Notes: generated by a model from the letters alone, not told the origin. A stretch of DNA of 64,000 nucleotides from Miscanthus floridulus (GCF_019320115.1 NC_089597.1:122723485-122787484), one strand, 5' to 3'. Shown: positions 22,742 to 35,625, numbered from the stretch's first letter. Made by a program: numbers and translations.

Positions 22742-24210
22742 GGGCCTGTTTGGGACTACTCTGCTCCACCTTTTTCAGCTCTGCTCCACCAACTCCACCA
22801 CAGAGCAGCTCCACTGTGGAGTTTCTGGAGCAAGTGGATCTGTTTGGCACGCAGTTTAGCTCTAGCTATGGAAACAAGAGGTTTGTATAGGAAAGGTCTA
22901 CTATGCCCCTGATCGATGTTTGGTGTATGTTCTGTTGTATGCAGAGCATGTGTAATTGAATATTTTTTTTTACCAATTCAAATATGGTGTAATATTATAA
23001 TCTCATTTAATTTATTGGAGAAAAGTAAAAAACAAATATTTCGGCCAAATAATTACATACTTTTGTCACGTAAATTTCAAAGCGCTTGATGGATAATTGA
23101 CAAAGTTTATATTTCGGATACAAATATGGTGCATCGGTAGAGCCATTTGATCTAGCCACATATTTGAAGTACCTTTCCGGAATCTCTGGAACATAATTTG
23201 GATCACGGTCGCCCCTGACATATTTATGCCCCTGACATATTTTATGCTTTATTAGTAATTATTTGCACGTTCGACTCACGCATCAATTAGTCATCAGTTC
23301 ATCACTATTGTGCAGCCATCGACTCACGCATCAATCACAATAGGTAAATAAATCAATAGATTGCTAGAATAATAATCAGCAAGCAATCAAAGTGACAAGA
23401 CATTCAGAGGCTAAACTGAACTGAACAAGCCATTCAGAGGCTAAACTGAACTCAACGCGTATGTTCAGAGAAGAAACTGGTCCACCCCACTGCTCCTCAC
23501 CTGCACCTCCAAGCGCCTGCATTGCTCAACGAGTTCCTGCTCCTCGTCCATGGCAGCCTCACTGCCTGAGCCCCGCGGTAGTAGTCGGCTGCGGAGGAGC
23601 GCGCCGTTGGAGAGCAACGCACCGAGGTAATCCGGTGCGCAGTGGCCAGACGGAGGATGCAGTCGCGGCTTCACGATGGAAGGGGGAGGGGCGAGCAGAT
23701 TTCCTCCTCCGGCGGAGTCGCGGTGGCCGCGGGAGCTCCTCCTCCGGCGGCGGCCGGCGGCAACCGCGGTGCCCGCGGGATCTCCTCTTCCGGCGGAGTC
23801 GCGGTGGCCTAGCAAAGTCTCGGTGTCCGCGGGATCTCCTCCGTCAGCGGCGCCCTCTTCGGCAGCGGCCGACGGCATCCGCGGGATCTCCTCTGGCGGA
23901 GTCGCGGCTCACAGGGAAGAAGAGACGAGGACGTACGAAACGAAACGTCGGTTGGGGGGCGACGGGAGGAAATAGAACGAAACGGTATTTGTGTAACGAG
24001 TGGCAATTGCGGGTAATTACCTCCAACTCCACGAGGACATACGAAACGTTGGTTTGTGGAGTACCCTCTGAGGAGCTCCGCGAAAAACATGGAGTTGGAC
24101 TAAAACTCCATCTTTTTTTGGGAGCAGAGTTTGTGGAGTTGGACCTATTTGGCAGGAAAGTTTAGGAGCAGAGCTATAAAAGGTGGAGCAGAACAGTCCC
24201 AAACAGGCCC
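22742..24210. mobile_element. Non-autonomous TIR transposon with GC-rich cargo
   Basis: The left end GGGCCTGTTTGGGACT..TCTGCTCCACC is matched inverted at the right end (ggtggagca gaacagtcccaaacaggccc). The flanks carry a perfect TAAATAA on both sides (22,735-22,741 and 24,211-24,217), which contains TAA, so a PIF/Harbinger-type TAA duplication is also possible. Inside are subterminal gctccacc/ggtggagc repeats, a tandem pair of cattcagaggctaaactgaa near 23,401-23,455, and a GC-rich block at 23,560-23,930. No transposase is present. The superfamily is unresolved. Confidence 0.7.
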
Positions 24211-25635
24211 TAAATAAAGGAGGAGGAGCAGTGTAGCAGTGGAGGCAGAGTGTAATGACATGACGCAGACCAACACACTGTCACTCACTCATCACTGTCA
24301 CAGAGCACAAACACCCTGGCATTGACCTCAGAGCTACTCCTCCTAGTGGGGGTGGCCGAATGGATACGGCAAAAAATAACAAACGGCTCATCTTTTGATG
24401 CGGGAGACCAACGGTTAGACGCAGGCGAAAGCGCGTGCGTAGCCCGCGGGCCGCGGGCGCAAGCGCAAGGCTGCCGCTACAGCTCCGCAGCTGCGCTCCG
24501 CTCCACTCTCGGCGGAGATCCCGATCCTGCTGGAGCTGGACGAGCCACCCCCACCCATAAAGATTTCACAGATCCTGATGGCGTGGCGTGGTACGGACGT
24601 CACTACCTCGGAGGTTTTAATGTGTAAGACACGAGATCCGAACCAAAGCCATAAAGATCTCCTCCTACCTCACGTCCTCACCTCCCCGCCTCCAGCATTA
24701 TCCTCCTGACGACGACGATCCGCAGGACCGCAGCTCAGAAACACAAAAACCCATGTCGGGCGGTTACTGAAAAGGACGAGCGAGAAGGAGGAAAGTTTCA
24801 GTCACGCAGATGCATGCATGCCGCGCGCGGCGTTTCCTTCTTTTCCAGCGCGAAAAAGGCACGGCGTCGTCCGTCCTCTCGTCCTGACCTGAGTCCTGAC
24901 GGCTTCCCGGGCGGCCCACCCACTTGAAGCGCAAGCAAGCAGAAGCAAGCTGCCGAAGCCTCCGGTCCTCTGCTCCCCTGGCACACCAACTCCGCCCTCG
25001 CCCTCTTCACTCCCACTGCGCCGCGCCCGGGGGACCCGGCGGCCACGCGCGAGCAAGAGAGGACCGACCAGCCTGAGCTAGCTACCACCACTCCGCTGCG
25101 CTTTTTGACGCCCGCCCTACCAGCTACCACTCCATGCTGCGGCCCCCTGCCCCGCACCCGCACGCCGTCCTCCTGCCTCGCCAGGTCTCTCGGCAACGCA
25201 ATTATTGCCGCAGCGAAGCGACAGGTGTGGCGTCAATGGCGTGGGTCTGACCCTGACCCTCACTGGCCCATCCATCCGTCGCCTACTACTCGCGTAGGAG
25301 TATTAGCTAGCTAGCTCCGGGTTGAGTGGAGCTAGTCATGGCAGCCATCATCATCATCATAGCCACACTTCTCGCTCGTCATCACGAGCTGCCGAGATAG
25401 TTGCGGCAGCCGGCAGCACAGTGTGCAGCCCAGCTGAGGCGGCTCCGTGTCCGTCCGTCCACTCGCGGCGCAGTGGCCGCCCTGCCTGCCCACGGGCTGT
25501 GTCGTGCGTGCGTGCGTGCACACATATGCGCCGCGGCGGGCGCCTTGTCGTTTGCTCTGTCCCGGCTCTGCTCGGCTAGCTGCGCGGGTGGATCGGAGGA
25601 GGGGGAGTAAAGAATTGGAGGCGGGCGCGGATTGG
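24211..25635 (+). promoter_or_regulatory. Promoter and leader region of the MIP1/DUF547 gene
   Basis: GC-rich sequence rising in CpG towards the gene start. A short upstream frame at 25,338-25,400 (ATG GCA GCC then an isoleucine run, 20 codons, TAG) could act as an upstream ORF if it is transcribed. The transcription start is not visible. No separate gene was supported here. Confidence 0.4.
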
Positions 25636-28600
25636 ATGCTGTGCGTGCGCGCGGAGGACGCGCTGGCCGCCGCTGCAGCCGCGGCCGCGGCGTCCGACAA
25701 GATGCGCTCCGTGACCCTGTCAGTCCCTCTCCCTCTCCCTCTCTCTCAAACTTGCAAGTGTGCTTCGTTGGGTTGGGTCTTTGAGTGTGCTCAAAGTTGG
25801 CTCCTTTCGTCTGCGTGTGTGCAGGGGCGGGACGATCCAGAGGGCGGTGCGGAGGATGGCCGGCGGCCGGAGGAGACCCGGCGTCGCCTCGGCGGACCCG
25901 GGGACCGGCGACGCGTCGGCGTCAGCGTCGACCACCTGCTCCGGGGTTGGTTTTCGCTTCCCTTATGATCAAAGCCTTCGCATGCGCTCGCGCTTCTGCC
26001 ATATTTCAGTAGCCGCGCAATTTCTGTGCAACTTGGGTTCATCGTTCGAGGATTGTTTTTTGTTGCGCTCAAAAACATTGGCAAGAATCTGCGGTGTTGT
26101 CTTGTGCATCGGGTAGGGTAGTGAGGTAGCATCAGCTCCAGACGAGCTGTCTGATTGCTTCGCGTTCCGTGTTCGAGAGGGGCCCAGACCAGATGAATCG
26201 TCGCTTTCCCTTTGTGCTAGTTCTTCACTGTTTGTACTTGTGGAGTTGTCACTTTCCTGCCTCGGATGTATCGTCGGATGGAATGCCTCGTTTCTTGCAT
26301 TGGTTCCCAAACTGTTTCAGGTGATCTGTGAAATCTGATGCAGGTACTGGTCTGGTGTTTGTGTTTTCTTTGTAGGATGATACCAGCATTGGTAGTGCCA
26401 AGAGGGAAGGGGCACGAAGGTGCATCATGCAGCGGTACAGATCGCAGCTCGAGCAGGAAGTGAGTGTGTTTTCCATGGTTTCTGAACTCTACAATTTTGA
26501 ATTTTGTAGCATGTTGTTTTCAGTTGAAAGAATTCCGCTTTGTTTCGAGTTGTGATGGGCTCTGTTCCTTTTAAATGGAAGCTGGCTAATATTGGTGGGC
26601 GGTGGGCATATCCAGTGCTTCGGCCCCGTTCGTTTGAACTTATTAGCCTGGCTTATCAGTCATGGTACAATGTTTTTCTCTCGCAACAAATCAACCAACA
26701 GTACTTTTTAGCCTGGCTTTTCAGCGAAACGAATTCATTGAAAATTGCTGATGAGAGTGGTCCTATGATGAAATCCATTCTCTAAAATTTGTACCCTGAT
26801 TATATGAAGTTCGTTAAAATAATGTGCATTTTTTATTTTTCATGCCTTCCCATGTGCCTTTAACTTCATCAGTAATAGCATCACTGTGGTTCAAGCAATT
26901 TTCCATGGACACCTTTGATAAGGAAAGCTTGAATAGCTTCTATGACAGGAGATTATTTTTTTTGCAAGTTCAAAAGAACAAAAAGCAGGTATCCCAGATG
27001 TGATTGTGTACTAAGTGTGTAATACTCTGATCTTGACATACCTGTACAGGTTAAGAAATTGCAAAGGCAACTCCAAGAAGAGATTGATTTGCATCTGGCG
27101 TTGGCAGATGCCATTACATATAATGCGGCACTGATACTTAAGTCGTCTATAAAGCTTCCAGACAAGGTGCACACTTTAGATAAGAGTATTAATGTATTCA
27201 TTTGTTTGTGACACTCGTCATGGACCCAGCAATCTTATGATATCCTATCCCTTTTAAAGGCACATGAGCTATTAATTAGCATATCCTCTTTGGAAACCGC
27301 TATCACAAAGCTTGAAGAGGATCTAAACCACCTGCATTACCAGTTATGTCATGCAAGGAATGAAAGGCTACTTGCAGAAAATAAGCCAGGATGCTTGCTA
27401 CCTAGAGCATCAGATTGCCAACCCTCCACAGCTTGCGATTGTACAGGGCGAGAAGTAAGTTATCTTCACAAAGTTTAAATCTCTTTTTATAATTACGCTT
27501 TTTTACTATGAAATTAGTGACTGTTTCTTTATCAAATTTTCTAAGCCCGAACAAATGTTAAGAGATTTGAGATTCAGAGATTATCACCCAGTCGAAGAAG
27601 ATTTTTCAACTGAACCTGAAGATCAGCAGGATGATGAAAAAGACGCTGAAGATGGAGAACGGGTATCTCTAAATATGCTGTTAGAAAAGCACCAAGATGT
27701 TTCTTTAACTGGACTGTTGGAACACCGAGATGAAGAGGTCCTACTCTGCACTGCATTCATATTTCTTAGTTTTAAATGCACATCTTGGGACCCAAGAAAA
27801 TTAAGTTTTCAGTTAAGAAAAATCTAGTTGTATCCCTGCAGATGCAAGAGGCATGCTCTATGGAAAAAGAAGGCAAAGAAGATCAGAAGATAGATGTGTT
27901 ACCATTTAGCCAGCCAAATTTGAAGAAAGGCAACATGAGTGGAAATTTGTGGATTAATCCAAATCAGCTCTCTGAAGAGATGGTGCGCTCCATGAAAGAT
28001 ATCTTCCTTCATTTATCTACATCTTCCAAGATATCACCAGAGGAGCCTTTTGCTAATTCATCTTCATCAGCAGAACGTCTGTCTGGTTCAACATTGACTA
28101 CTTTGTCGGATTCATCTGTAATAGCCTCAGTGCTGCGCAGTCCTTCAATTGACTTGAACCATGATGATGGCATTCTTGATGAAATCAGAAACTTTGACCC
28201 ATACAATGTTAATGGGAAGGAAGCACGGAGAGACATTGGAAGCTATTGTTCAGTAGCTGAAGTGTCTTGGATGTATATTGGCAATGAACAACTTGACTAT
28301 GCATCTGGAGCTCTGAAAAAGTTCAGGTTTCCAGCTAAACACTTGCCTTCAGTTATTGATTATAATTAACACATCGAATGCTGAAAAATTTACAACTAAG
28401 AAGCACTGCAATTTACTTGTAAGCGGTAATAACTATTTCTCCCTTTCTCCTTTTGCAGATTTCTTGTGGAGCACCTATCAAAGGTTGACCCATCTTGTAT
28501 GAACTGTGATGAACGGTTAGCATTTTGGATTAACCTGTACAATGCATTAATAATGCATGTAAGTGTGATTTATCACCTTTTTTAAGAATGTCAATAAGTT

Positions 28601-29593
28601 ACTTTGTTAGAGATAGAAGTTGATGTTTTCTTTCGTTCATTATTGTCAAAATAGTATTGCACCCTGAACACCGTGCATGTTTACTTGAACTTTACTAGGC
28701 TTATTTGGCATACGGTGTCCCTGAAAATGACATTAAGCTTTTCGCACTAATGCAAAAGGTTTGATTAAATGTCGCTTTGGTTTATAACTTTCTCTGAAAT
28801 TTAAAGAAATAGTATTTTGACAAGCTAGTGATAATGTTACAGGCCTGTTACACGATCGGTGGGCAGCCTGTCAGTGCAGCTGAAATAGAGTTTGTGATTC
28901 TGAAGATGAAGACTCCCGTGCACCGGCCACAACTCGTATAACTTTGTTCATCATTTCCAGGTCCCTCCATTGATCATACAAGTTGAAAATCCATCTTACT
29001 ATTTTCGTCCTTTTCAGTCCTTGATGCTGGCCCTTCACAAATTTAAAACATCAGAGAATCTCAAGAAATATTCAATCGATGATACTGAGCCCCGTGTTCT
29101 CTTCGCACTCTGTTGTGGGATGTTCTCTTCACCTGCGGTAAGTGAATGGGTAACAATGGAACTCTGTTAACAAGAAATTCTGTTTCCAGTGTGCATAAAG
29201 GTGCCATAATACTTGAACCATATTCTTTCCCTATTACCGTTTTGGAAATGATGACTTCCTATCACCCAGGTAAGGATTTTCTCTGCTGAAAATGTTCGAG
29301 CTGAGCTTCAGGAATCAATGAGAGACTACATCCGAGCATCAGTTGGTATAAATGACAAGGGAGAGCTTATAGTCCCCAAGTTACTGCAGAGTTATGCCAA
29401 AGGCATTGTGGAGGACTCTCTACTCGCCGACTGGATCTGCCGTCATCTAACACTAGACCAAGTCGCTGCAATCCAAGATACATCATCGTCGCATAAGCAA
29501 CGCCTTCTTGGAGTGCGCAGTTTCAGCGTCATCCCATTTGATTCAAGATTCCGGTACCTATTCTTGTCCAAAAACAGTAGGTGCCAGAACTGA
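25636..29593 (+). CDS. MIP1-type leucine-zipper plus DUF547 protein, 12 exons
   Basis: Exons: 25,636-25,718, 25,825-25,945, 26,376-26,459, 27,050-27,166, 27,260-27,454, 27,546-27,737, 27,842-28,326, 28,459-28,558, 28,699-28,758, 28,843-28,935, 29,018-29,137 and 29,270-29,593. All joins keep phase with GT-AG borders and give 657 residues. The coiled-coil MIP1 zipper spans about residues 80-165 (QYRSQLEQE-like start RYRSQLEQEVKKLQRQLQEE, then LEEDLNHLHYQLCHARNERL). A middle acidic and serine-rich linker follows. DUF547 runs from about 430 to 560 (CDERLAFWINLYNALIMH, AYLAYGVPEN, LFALCCGMFSSPAV) with a conserved C-terminus. The zipper family is named after a snapdragon MADS-complex partner; DUF547 has no settled biochemical role. 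The start is uncertain: the frame stays open upstream to 25,447, and MAGGRRRPG in exon 2 is a later option. Confidence 0.9.
26622..26734 (+). mobile_element. Small MITE in intron 3 of the MIP1/DUF547 gene
   Basis: It starts ggccccgttcgtttgaac and ends tttttcagcgaaacgaa-like (ttcagcgaaacgaa), with inverted gttcgttt/aaacgaa ends and the inner gcctggctt repeated near both ends. It lies within the long third intron (26,460-27,049), well away from the splice sites. Confidence 0.6.
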
Positions 29594-29958
29594 AACAAAC
29601 TGCGTTTGCTCTATGTGCAGAAAGCCACTAGAGTGGGCGTTTGACATAGTGAAAAATGAAAAAAAAAACTAAGTAAGTTAGCTGTGCTGTACATTTTGTA
29701 AATTTTGGGGTGACTAGGATTCTTCTCTGTATGTAAAATTCAGTTAGCTTTTGTACATCGAGCAAACCCAAAATATAACTGGAGATTCGGATGGTTCAGT
29801 TTCAGGTTAGTGGCTTAATTATTGCCAAGTAACACAAAATTATCCTGCAAATTCACAGCCAGTAAACCTGCATCATGCCTCTTGGGTATGTACATCCAGC
29901 AAAGTGAACTATGGCTGCGACTGAACTTTACAAGGCGATTGCTCAACCGAGCGAGCAT

Positions 29959-31487
29959 TCATTTCTGAATAGGTTCGATGTCGATGAGGAGGCCCTGAGA
30001 CGGGTACGGCAGCGGGAACCTGGAGAAGCTGCGGTCGCAGCCGGCGGCGAGCTTCCACCTGAAGCGCGTCACGATGTGGTGCACGGCCACCAGCGTCTCC
30101 ACCCTGGCGAACTCGTTCCCGGGGCAGACGCGGGCGCCGCCGCCGAAGGGCACGAAGGCGAAGGGCGGCACCGCCGACGCGTTCTCGAACCGAGCCGGGT
30201 CGAACCTGCCGGGCTCCGGGAAGATGGCCGGGTCCCACTGCGTCATGTTGGCCGCGTGGATCACCTGCCAGCCTTTGGGTATGAGGTAGCCGCCGTACTC
30301 GACGTCCTCCACCGTCTTCCTCATCATGGTGAACACCGGAGGCACCATCCGCAGCGTCTCCAGCGCCGCCGCCCAGGTGTACCGCATCTTGCCGAGGTCC
30401 TCCCACGACAGAGCCTCCCCGGCCGCCTTGCTCCGCGCAATCTCTTCTTGCTCTGATCGGATTGTATCGTCCATGGATTAGAACAACCCATCAGCGTGTC
30501 TGCTAGAGCTTAGCTATGATGAAGGGAATTACCCTGGACAACTTTGTCGTAGGCGTCCTTGTCGGCGTCGAGCTGCCGGATGAGGAAGGTGAGGAGGGCG
30601 GCGGTGGTGTCGTGCGCGGCGACCATGAGAAACATGACGTTATCGATGATCTCCTCGTCAGGCAGGCCCTCTGAGAGCATGAGGCTGACAACGTCGCTGG
30701 CCGGCGAGCTCTCCCCGCGCTCCAGCTTGGTCCTCCTCTCCTGGATGACCCCGGCGACGGCGCGCCGCCCACGCTGGCTCGCGGCGAGGCACCGGCTGTA
30801 TGTGGAGAAGGGCAGGTTCACCGGGACCGCCCAGATGCCCCTCACCAGCTCCTGGAACTCCGTCCAAAGCTCCCGGCGGACGGCGCCCGTCCTGAGGCCG
30901 AAGATGGCGGTGCACATGATATCGAAGGTGAGCGACTTCATGGACGGCATCACGGCCACGGTACCCCGGCCGCGCCACTCGGCGTCGAGGTGGCTCCGGA
31001 CCTCGCCGTCCATGCTGGCGACGTGCCTCTTGACGGCGTCCACCCTGAGGAACTGCACCATCATGGCCCTGACACGGCGGTGCTCGTCGCCGACCACGTC
31101 CCTGATCGTCCGGCGGCCCACCATCCGGGCGAAGGACTCGGGGGTCTTGGCGGTCACCCCGGCGCTGGTGAAGATGAACTTGTTGGCGGTGGTGCCGACA
31201 AGGAAGGCCGTCGGACAGCCGAAGAGGCGCAGCCGCGACACGGACCCGTACGTGGCCACACACCGCCGGAGCCAGTCGTCGGCGGTGTTGGCCCGGAGGG
31301 CGCGGACCAGGCTCAGCGTCTGCCCGATGAAAGGCAGACCGAATGAGCCCGGAGGCAGGGGTGCTTTCGGATTCGTCTTCTTGCCGCCGGCGCTGGCAGA
31401 GAGGAGGCCGAGCAGTACGGGGACCGATGCTACAACCGCGAGGACGACGGCAACTGCAGCCGCCAATGTCGCCGGAGCAGCATCCAT
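29959..31487 (-). CDS. Cytochrome P450, CYP85 clan (CYP716/CYP728-like)
   Basis: Two exons, 31,487-30,533 and 30,452-29,959, join in phase across an 80-base GT-AG intron and give 482 residues, a normal P450 length. Residues 5-30 are a hydrophobic ER anchor, followed by a basic KK and the proline hinge PLPPGSFGLPFIG. Later come the I-helix AAHDTTAALL near 295, ExxR in ETLRMVPP near 350, the RFDPARFE block near 405, and the heme loop FVPFGGGARVCPGNEFAR with Cys near 428. Relatives oxidise triterpenes, diterpenes or related terpenoids in the ER; the substrate here cannot be told from sequence. It is convergent with the MIP1/DUF547 gene, with 365 bases between stops. The GC-rich first exon is normal for grass P450s. 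Confidence 0.9.
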
Positions 31488-34400
31488 TGCTTCCGATCAA
31501 GAGCTTGCACTTTGCAGTAGTACTTCCTTGTTAGGTTCCTACTCCACATTTCTTTCGAGGTGATGCCTTGTGGTTGGAAGGTGGATGCCATTGGAGTAGG
31601 GACAAGATGATTAGTCATTAGTCAGCATATGATGACAACATAAAGATAAACAAGAAAACAAGTGGACGAAAAAGACAGATAGGATAGGGAATGGTATATT
31701 GGTAATCTCTATATAGGCATAGCCCGCTAGAAAAACAACTTAATGTTCCTTTCACTAGGGTGTTGCCTGTTGGGACTTGAACACCAAGATAAATATTTCT
31801 CAGTATTATACATTGGTGCCATTTTTTTTTTAAAAAAAAGAAGTGAAGTTTTCAACGGAACAAAATTTTATCTGTATTCCTGCATTTGCAAGAGGCTCCA
31901 GAAGAATAGACAGACTAACAGGGGGTTGGGGGAAACTGCCCACATGACTTTGAATTTCACAAACAACTTGTGAGATGGTGTGTCCCTGTCTATGTTACGA
32001 TGAGTAATTGATAAGATGGTATGAGCCTTTTGGTTGTGTTCAATTGAGATTGACTATGGTGGACTAATCAGAGATGTTGAGTTGATGAGTGTGTTGTGTG
32101 GAGGAAATGTATCTCTTGGTTTGTGATGTGTAGGTATTGGATGCGATATGGTGGCTAACGCTGAGTGATTAAGGTCAAGCAAGTTTTCGCGTCAACTGAT
32201 CCAAAGGCAGTGAAGAACGAACAAGGAGGTTTAGGACAGATCAACCAAGAGTTAGTGCATAGGCCATAGGCGATCCGCATCATCCTCAACTAAATTTATG
32301 GAGACAACATCGACTAAGTCAAGGTGGGCATCAAGGTCCACGAAAACATTTAGAGCAGTCATCCTCAACTACTACATGAGTACATGACACTGCTGACATA
32401 CGTACCCCGTTATGGCCTCATCACTGCAAGAACTCGCTACTGAACTTCCGCCCCAAGTTTATGTGGGACTCACTTTCTTGTGTTTCCAAAAATATAAGAA
32501 AACTAGCTGGAACCCCGCGGGCTAGCAAGCTCTGAATCATAGGAGCAGTTTTGAATCGTAGGAAAGCAGAAAATGTCTGTTACTGAAGGCCACTTTTATA
32601 TACATGAGCCTTATGTTTTTCATCAGATTCATACCTTGGTTGTAGCACATGAATTGCATTGAAACTAAAAATCTCCACACAAAAATGCATGAAGAGGGTA
32701 TTCTGCTTGATTTTCGTAGCATACCACTGGCCCAACATACAGTAATGTTAGCTTTGACACATATAAGTTTACTAATAAAAACAGTCAAATATATTACACA
32801 TGTTAGTATCCTTAAATATTGGCACCTCTGAGAATTTGTCACATTGTACAATGTTCTCATAATAAAATACAATGCGGTTGTTCCAAAACTAAAAATACTT
32901 CTTGAATTCTTCCTCATGCTTAGCAAATCTGGTATAAATTCTACGCAAGACATCTGGCAAATTAAAGGCACTGTAGGATAAGAGGGTAAGGCATGAGATA
33001 AATGTCAATTAGCAAACAATAAGCACATAAATATTTGACCATGTACTGCCGTGTGAGTTCATGGATAAATATAGCAGATAAAATGGTACATACAGGAAAT
33101 GAGGTATCTGCCTATTGTGTATATTTTAGATGGCAGTCCACATTGCCCAAACAAAAAATATCTGATGCAACTGATCTTGGTAGTAATCTAATTTGAACTC
33201 ACCAGTCCTGTGCACGTTGAAGAATGTGACAGTATTAACCAACAGAAGCATGTATTATATTAGAGGAAATTTTGTTCTTGAAAAGAGACCTATGAAGTCT
33301 ACTATAGCAAGCACATGAGAAGACAAAGCTTTGGTGCCAAAATTTGGACTGCATAAAAGGGTGGAATGAAGATAAAAAAATCAACCTATCATCTACCTTA
33401 TTAGCTGCAATGTTTCTGTACATCACTATCAGAGACCCAGAATATAATATATACCATAACAATAACAGATCTTAGAATTTTGATTCATGCATTATGTCAA
33501 CCAAGGCCCCAACAGCCTTTTCATTAGATAAATTAGAAAACCACGGGCAGGTGTATGTAATCAGTTGAAACATGCATTTCAGGTGAACTCAATCACTGAA
33601 GCCCAAATAATCATTTAGAGGCAAACAACAGGATAGACAATATAGAATCTTGAATGTGGAACATTGCCCAAAGTTTGGAAAGGTAGGCACCTATGGGAAT
33701 TGCCTCGAAGTATCTAGACGACCTGAACACACTGTTAGATGTGGGTGAATGGTAGTAAAAGAGATAACCCGATGACTTTGAAAGGAATAAGGAACGGAAG
33801 TACCTGTGGAGTATAAGTGGGTCATTGCAATCAAGGAGTCAATCTTTCGAGTGTCATTTTTGCAATTTTTTCGTCATGGGAGATTTGCAAACATGGGACT
33901 CGAAACATCGGTCATTTGCAGATTTGACCCTGGACCCACATTCATAGACACAGATGGACCCACTTGTCATCCACCCGAGTGTCATCATAATCAAGGAGTA
34001 GACTGTTAGCTGCATTCGATACTACTTATACCTATTGCTATCCTGAAAAGGATCAGATGAGAATGAATATGTATAACCAATAATCAGGTTATGAAGATAC
34101 AAAAGAAGTATGGTTAGGAGAAGAAAAAAAAACACACGCAAGGAAAATAAGAATGGTGTAATGTCTCGAAATCTTGTTTCTTTGCTAAAATATGGGAATG
34201 TACCTTATTCTCTTCGAGAAGCATATCCTGAGTTCAGTCGTAATGGACAACCCTCTGCACGCGCCATATCTGTTGTAAACAAAGAACGGAATTTGGTCAT
34301 ATGATGGAAAAATATGCAAGGACTAATTGCATACTGACACACTGAAAGTTTGGTTGTGCAGGTGACGGCTGTATAGGCAGCATCCATTTTTTTTTCCTTC

Positions 34401-34897
34401 ATTTTTTTTTTTGGTTTGGCATTCCATCAAGCGACGTAAAGGCAGAAGAGAGAAAGGTGAAAGAGAACAGGGATTGAAGGCCTTACCGTGTATGGGGAGG
34501 AGGAAGAACACGGAGCAGGGCTGCCCCTCCGCCTGGCGCGGCCGTGAAGCCGGTGGAGAAGGGCGGCGGCGACGGCGGACACCTGCTGTCTGAGGTTTCC
34601 GGCAAGGGTTACATCCTTTCGTCTGTGGCCGCGAAGACGAAGCGGAGGCAGCGACGGAGGGAGCCGGACGGGCAAGCGTGTCCGCGGCTGTCGGCGGTGG
34701 CGCGGGCGTCAGCAGCCGCCGGCTTCCTCCGATGGATGCGGAGGTCGCGGTGAGGGGAGGGAGCCAGCGATGGGGACGGCCGGAGCGACGATGGCGCTAG
34801 CAGAGGCGGCGAGCGGCGCGGAGGGCACGCAGGCCGCGGGACAGCGGGCGGCGGAGGGCACCGGGGCGCGAGCGGCGCAGAAGGTTCGCGAGCCGGA
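31488..34897. other. Long intergenic region with weak coding hints
   Basis: Mostly AT-rich and non-coding. On the minus strand, 32,970-32,889 after a good acceptor (tcctacag) reads AFNLPDVLRRIYTRFAKHEE and continues to a TAG; this looks like a last exon. A donor-like ggactg|gtgagt lies at about 33,199, a short exon-like stretch at about 33,690-33,725, and a GC-rich frame with donor cacg|gtaagg near 34,485 could be a first exon (34,675 downward). I could not assemble a consistent gene, so this is only a hint of a small spliced minus-strand gene. 34,540-34,890 is GC-rich. Confidence 0.3.
31710..31715 (-). promoter_or_regulatory. Possible TATA box of the P450 gene
   Basis: TATATA in the context gcctatatagagatt (minus strand), about 220 bases before the start codon. 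A plausible distance for a plant promoter, but not tested. Confidence 0.4.
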
Positions 34898-35199
34898 GAG
34901 AGGCTTTTAAATGTATGCCACTAAGAAAGTTTAATTACACACGAGCCCTGAACTTCTTTGCACTCTAAGTGGATCCGGTCAGTCAAAACATCCATAATAC
35001 CGCTCTCATTCCTATCCTCTCTCTTCTCGTGCGTGCGGCCGGGCGGAGCTCGCCCGCGCCCGCGCGCGCCCGCGACGGCCGGGGCGGAGCTCCCCGCGCC
35101 CGCGCTCGCGGCGGCCGGAGCTCCGCCGGGCGCAGACACAAGCGGAGGAGGAGATGCTGGACGACGAGGAGCAGGCGGTGGCGGGGGTGGGGGCACCGT

Positions 35200-35500
35200 G
35201 CGGGGCGTGCAGGACGCTGCGGCACGACTTCGCAGCCGTGCACGGCGTCTTCGGTGTCCAAATTGGTGGCCACGTCCGCGAGCGAGCCCCCCGGCGCGAA
35301 CTCAAGGAGCAGCTGGTAGCCCCCGTCGGGCGCGGCGCGGACACCCAGGCAGGGACGACGTGCGGGGACCGGAGCGCGGACACCCAGGAAGGGACTTGAC
35401 CGCGAAGAGCGCGCTCGAGGCTTCGTCGGCGGCGAGCGACACCACCGCGCCCGACGCGCCGCGGCCGAGCATGCGGACGCGGCGTCCCCAGCTCGCGCGT
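35200..35500 (-). pseudogene. MAPKKK-like protein kinase fragment
   Basis: Minus-strand translation gives RRVRMLGRGASGAVVSLAAD followed by LFAVKS, the glycine loop and lysine strand of a kinase. In another frame, LGVRAAPDGGYQLLLEFAP and then GGSLADVA follow, which is the hinge region. The style is that of plant MAPKKK17/18-type kinases. Parts between and after are missing or shifted, so it is a captured fragment without catalytic HRD or DFG. Confidence 0.65.
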
Positions 35501-35625
35501 ACATGCCCAGCAGCGCGGTGGCCATGTACGGTTTGCCGGAGAGCGCCAGCTTCCCTGCGTACCCGTGTAGCGCGCACCCGACCGTAAGGCCGCTGATGAG
35601 GACATGGCACCTTCGGATACGAACA
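35500..35625 (-). pseudogene. PPR protein fragment, second part
   Basis: It reads LISGLTVGCALHGYAGKLAL followed by KPYMATALLGMYAR, a canonical PPR helix pair of the PLS type. It runs directly into the kinase fragment, so two unrelated host genes are joined inside the element. It continues the PPR fragment at 36,786-38,620 if the LTR insertion is left out. Confidence 0.7.

Noticed and set aside
24340..24370. ggtggccgaatgg phrase resembling the start of a serine or leucine tRNA
   Set aside because: The following bases do not form a cloverleaf and no B box is found at the right distance.
30559..31563. Long plus-strand open frame opposite the P450
   Set aside because: It is the GC-rich antisense shadow of the P450 first exon; no domain, and the P450 motifs on the other strand are decisive.
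34958..35587. 209-codon plus-strand frame in the Pack-MULE
   Set aside because: It is antisense to the PPR and kinase fragments, which carry clear motifs on the minus strand.
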